This document shows, one piece after another, positions 14,375 to 16,470 of a DNA stretch of 16,470 nt. A model generated the notes under the pieces. The model made no database searches. It had not been told where the DNA came from and was given only the letters and a program-made list of their open reading frames with translations. The stretch lies in NCBI GenBank assembly GCA_002499195.1, contig DAKS01000061.1, forward strand, positions 52,935-69,404. The letters are read 5' to 3'. Made by a program: the position numbers and the translations under genes. Source of the stretch: Euryarchaeota archaeon UBA443 (GTDB taxonomy: Archaea > Thermoplasmatota > Poseidoniia > Poseidoniales > Poseidoniaceae). Position 1 is the stretch's first letter. Each line of letters begins with the position of its first letter.

Positions 14375-14731
14375 TCATTCTTCACTTGAAACATCTTCAA
14401 CCGGGGCTTGCCGGGGATTTTCAAAGGTTTGGCGTACATTTTCCATATTCGCCTCTTCCTCCTCCATACGCTTCTTTCGCTTTGGAGCCTGCATAAACTG
14501 CATCTGAAGTTCACTGATGACACCTTTAAGCATCGCTTCCGCTGATGTATCCAAATTTCCTTGTGTTTTGTTTTGAAGCATACGAAGAATGTCAATAATG
14601 TCCTTCGCTTCCGAGAAATTGAACTGCAGCCCTCCCGCAGGGTGTTCTAAAAGACCGAGATTGATCATTGCTGACCGCTGAAACATGTGAACGACTGTGA
14701 AAAATGTCTCTGTCTCTTTATCTTCGAACAT
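14375..14731 (-). CDS. DUF1844-like small protein
   Basis: A 118-residue soluble protein. Residues 13-83 match the DUF1844 pattern from memory: a first helix with MFQRSAMINLGLL, a short PAGG linker, then EAKDIIDILRMLQNKTQGNL and a closing helix ELQMQFM. DUF1844 proteins are small helical proteins known mostly from bacteria, with no established function. The C-terminal 35 residues are charged (KRKKRMEEEE...) and probably disordered. The start ATG 14731 lies nine bases after the ftsY stop, and its GAGG Shine-Dalgarno (14739-14742) overlaps that stop (TGAGG). The two genes are therefore co-expressed and probably translationally coupled, which suggests a role close to membrane protein targeting. 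The assignment is by eye and could be wrong. Confidence 0.75.
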   Translation of the reverse strand: MFEDKETETFFTVVHMFQRSAMINLGLLEHPAGGLQFNFSEAKDIIDILRMLQNKTQGNLDTSAEAMLKGVISELQMQFMQAPKRKKRMEEEEANMENVRQTFENPRQAPVEDVSSEE

Positions 14732-14738
14732 CGTTAAT

Positions 14739-14742
14739 CCTC
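14739..14742 (-). promoter_or_regulatory. Shine-Dalgarno of the DUF1844-like gene, overlapping the ftsY stop codon
   Basis: GAGG on the minus strand seven bases before ATG 14731. It shares two bases with the ftsY TGA, the same stop-embedded layout as at the prefoldin/ftsY joint. Confidence 0.5.
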
Positions 14743-16105
14743 ACGAGAACATTTCATCGAGCAACCAATCTGGATTGAATTGGAGGAGGTCGTCATATCC
14801 TTGGCCAATACCAGCGAAAACAATTGGGCGGCCTGTTGCAAAGGCGATTGAAAGTCCTGCTCCGCCTTTGGCGTCAGTATCCATCTTTGAGAGAACTGCT
14901 CCATCAAAGCGCATCATTTCTTGGAACATCTTGGCCTGATCTACAGCATCATTACCAGCGAGTGCGTCACCGACAAAGAGAACAAGATGTGGATTCGCAA
15001 CACGCCGGACTTTCTCGAGTTCCTTCATGAGATTGGTCTTGTTTTGCATTCGACCAGCAGTATCGACAAGAACAACATCAATGTTCTTAGCTTTTGCAGA
15101 TTCGATAGCATCGCGGGCAATGGCTGCTGCATCGCCTCCGCGTTGGCTGGAAATACAACGAATTCCGAGATTTTCACAATGTGATTCAAGCTGTTGGATG
15201 GCGCCGGCACGAAATGTATCTCCTGCTGCTGCAATAACTGAATGCCCGTTCGATTGGAGGCGATGAGCGATCTTTGCTGCTGTTGTGGTCTTACCGGTTC
15301 CATTGACGCCAACAAGCATCACGACCACTGGGGCGTCTCCTTCATCTAGGAATGATTGTACAGAGGCATCAAAGTCCCAATAACCTGCAGACAAGAGATT
15401 CCGTAATGCACGCTTGAGTGCTGCTTCCAGAACTTTCGCTAGTTCTGCACCGCGACGTAATCGAGCACCTACGAGGCTCTTTCGAAGTGCATTGAGTACT
15501 GAAGTTACGGCTTCGCTGGAAATATCGGATTCGAGCAGCATCCATTCAAGTTCTTCAAGAAGGTCGTTGAGCACTTTACCTTCTTTGATGATGCGTCCGC
15601 CTTGACCGACGATCCCGCCCCCCAGATCTATGGAAACTGCGCCTCCTTCGATTTCAAAATCTGCGCTCTTAGAAGAGCCGCGCGGAGTTGCTTTCACTTC
15701 GACCAATTGCCGTCCAGTAGTTGTACGCATCATCGAAAGATCAACGCGTGAGCCTTTCGGTTTAGCAACCATGGTTGCCTTTCTTTTCTTGAGTTCTTTT
15801 TGTCGTTGTTTCTCTAATTTCTCAAGTCGTTTTCGCTCTTTTTTTGATATTTGAACTGGAAGAACAATGTCTTCTTCCTCATCATCCCAGTCATCCCAAT
15901 CATCATCAGAAGATGGTGTGTCGATAACTTCTGGAAGTTCTTCTTGTGCTTCAAAAACATCATCCTCCCATTCTTCATCGGCTGGATTTGAAGCCTCAAG
16001 AGCTGCTTTCCCCTCCGCAGATTCTTCGTTGGCAGTCAAGGCATCAGAATCGATTTCCTCGGCCACTTCCTTAACGCGCTTTTTGAATCGGTCAAAGAGG
16101 CCCAT
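14741..16105 (-). CDS. ftsY: Signal recognition particle receptor FtsY
   Basis: The GTPase that receives the ribosome-SRP complex at the membrane and hands it to the Sec translocon. It has 454 residues. Residues 1-17 form a basic amphipathic start (MGLFDRFKKRVKEVAEEI). Residues 18-80 are a very acidic linker with Asp/Trp runs (DDDWDDWDDEEED). Residues 86-118 are a Lys/Arg-rich coiled segment, and about 175-250 form the helical N domain. The G domain follows, with P-loop GVNGTGKTT (266-274), DTFRAGAIQQL (296-306), DTAGR (348-352), SKMD (406-409) where TKxD is commonest, and GQGYDDL (434-440). The length comes from the long N-terminal region, which resembles the A domain of bacterial FtsY and may aid membrane binding. 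An AGGTGA site four bases before ATG 16105 overlaps the prefoldin stop. Confidence 0.97.
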   Translation of the reverse strand: MGLFDRFKKRVKEVAEEIDSDALTANEESAEGKAALEASNPADEEWEDDVFEAQEELPEVIDTPSSDDDWDDWDDEEEDIVLPVQISKKERKRLEKLEKQRQKELKKRKATMVAKPKGSRVDLSMMRTTTGRQLVEVKATPRGSSKSADFEIEGGAVSIDLGGGIVGQGGRIIKEGKVLNDLLEELEWMLLESDISSEAVTSVLNALRKSLVGARLRRGAELAKVLEAALKRALRNLLSAGYWDFDASVQSFLDEGDAPVVVMLVGVNGTGKTTTAAKIAHRLQSNGHSVIAAAGDTFRAGAIQQLESHCENLGIRCISSQRGGDAAAIARDAIESAKAKNIDVVLVDTAGRMQNKTNLMKELEKVRRVANPHLVLFVGDALAGNDAVDQAKMFQEMMRFDGAVLSKMDTDAKGGAGLSIAFATGRPIVFAGIGQGYDDLLQFNPDWLLDEMFS

Positions 16106-16109
16106 GGAA

Positions 16110-16115
16110 TCACCT
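16110..16115 (-). promoter_or_regulatory. Shine-Dalgarno of ftsY, overlapping the prefoldin stop codon
   Basis: AGGTGA on the minus strand four bases before ATG 16105. Its first two bases are the last two of the prefoldin TAG stop, so ribosomes ending on pfdA are placed to restart on ftsY. Confidence 0.5.
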
Positions 16116-16470
16116 AATCGTCCAGTGTTAACTCATTACCAAACATGCCGCCCCGGCGCCGTTTTGGTTTTGGAATTGTGTGTTCCGAATCATCGGATTC
16201 TACCTCGGGGGTTTCTTCGGATTGCATCATTTCAACCTCGTCTTGTGATTCTGCTGCAACCGTAAAGGATTGTGCGAGTGCGGTAATAGTTGTTTCAAGT
16301 TGTTGGCTTTGGGATTGGAGATTTTCAAGGAGTGGTCCTAATTCTTCCATTCGCTCTCGGGTTAATATTGCTGCATCCGACCATGTACGCTCACCAAAAA
16401 TACCGCTTCCGAGATCTACGATGGTTGTTCCTTCGCCGCCTCCTGGATGCTGGCAAGTAAGTGTCACGCC
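16114..16470 (-). CDS. pfdA: Prefoldin alpha subunit (C-terminal part)
   Basis: The 3' part of a prefoldin alpha-type chaperone gene; the 5' end lies beyond the right window edge, and the GTG at 16467 is probably an internal Val codon. Prefoldin is a jellyfish-shaped hexamer that holds unfolded proteins for the thermosome. The visible part has the family's beta-hairpin end (TTIVDLGSGIFGERTW, giving the DLGxGxFxE signature), followed by the long second coiled-coil helix (roughly ERMEELGPLLENLQSQSQQLE onward, in heptad spacing). After it comes an acidic tail ending in a basic KPKRRRGGMFG patch and ELTLDD. That charged tail of about 45 residues is longer than usual for the family. The gene is directly upstream of ftsY with an eight-base gap, an order known from euryarchaea. 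Confidence 0.82.
   Translation of the reverse strand, partial: GVTLTCQHPGGGEGTTIVDLGSGIFGERTWSDAAILTRERMEELGPLLENLQSQSQQLETTITALAQSFTVAAESQDEVEMMQSEETPEVESDDSEHTIPKPKRRRGGMFGNELTLDD

Noticed and set aside
14358..14379. Inverted repeat AATGAT / ATCATT at the end of the DUF1844-like gene
   Set aside because: A six-base AT-rich stem with a ten-base loop is expected by chance and has no T-run after it.

Overview
The window looks like part of a marine planktonic euryarchaeal genome, most likely Marine Group II (Candidatus Poseidoniales) or a near relative. A prefoldin alpha-type gene directly upstream of ftsY is an archaeal arrangement. A geranylgeranyl-reductase-family flavoenzyme, a TATA-like promoter with almost no leader, and a large S15-type peptidase lipoprotein also fit. 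The exact lineage is inferred from gene style; there is no rRNA gene in the window. The DNA is very compact: 16 protein genes in 16.47 kb, no gene-free stretch above 300 bases (the longest is about 200 bases at 10499-10699), and no RNA gene, CRISPR array, insertion sequence or integrase that I can see.

Layout. (1) 1-2086: the 3' part of a sodium/solute symporter with an unusual non-membrane C-terminal domain, convergent with a PqqB-like metallo-beta-lactamase-fold hydrolase. (2) About 2100-6061: a large soluble protein of unknown family, convergent with a minus-strand pair made of an EamA/DMT exporter and a cystathionine gamma-synthase/lyase-type PLP enzyme. (3) 6154-9498: a plus-strand operon of geranylgeranyl-reductase-family flavoenzyme, NagD-type HAD phosphatase, NERD-domain protein and SemiSWEET sugar transporter. 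(4) 9479-10489: a type II (eukaryote-type) glutamine synthetase on the minus strand with a recognisable promoter. (5) 10700-12517: a secreted lipoprotein alpha/beta-hydrolase of the CocE/X-Pro dipeptidyl-peptidase (S15) class. (6) 12598-13655: a eukaryote-like orotidine-5'-phosphate decarboxylase followed by a small membrane protein. (7) 13644-16470: a minus-strand operon of prefoldin alpha (partial), FtsY, a DUF1844-like protein, and a membrane-tethered degenerate receiver-domain protein.

Together the genes suggest a heterotroph living on proteins and small organic molecules: extracytoplasmic peptide or ester hydrolysis, Na+-driven uptake, sugar transport, ammonia assimilation, transulfuration, pyrimidine synthesis and protein targeting to the membrane. 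All four convergent gene pairs overlap at their stop codons by 11-20 bases. In several operon joints the Shine-Dalgarno sequence is built into or lies just before the upstream stop codon.

The best candidate for something undescribed is the tail of the ftsY operon. It holds a DUF1844-like gene whose Shine-Dalgarno overlaps the ftsY stop, then a receiver protein whose phospho-acceptor Asp is replaced by Ser, followed by a Pro-rich hexapeptide repeat and a C-terminal membrane anchor. Also notable are an OMP decarboxylase with Ser in place of the phosphate-gripping Arg, a eukaryote-type glutamine synthetase in an archaeon, and the symporter with its extra C-terminal domain.
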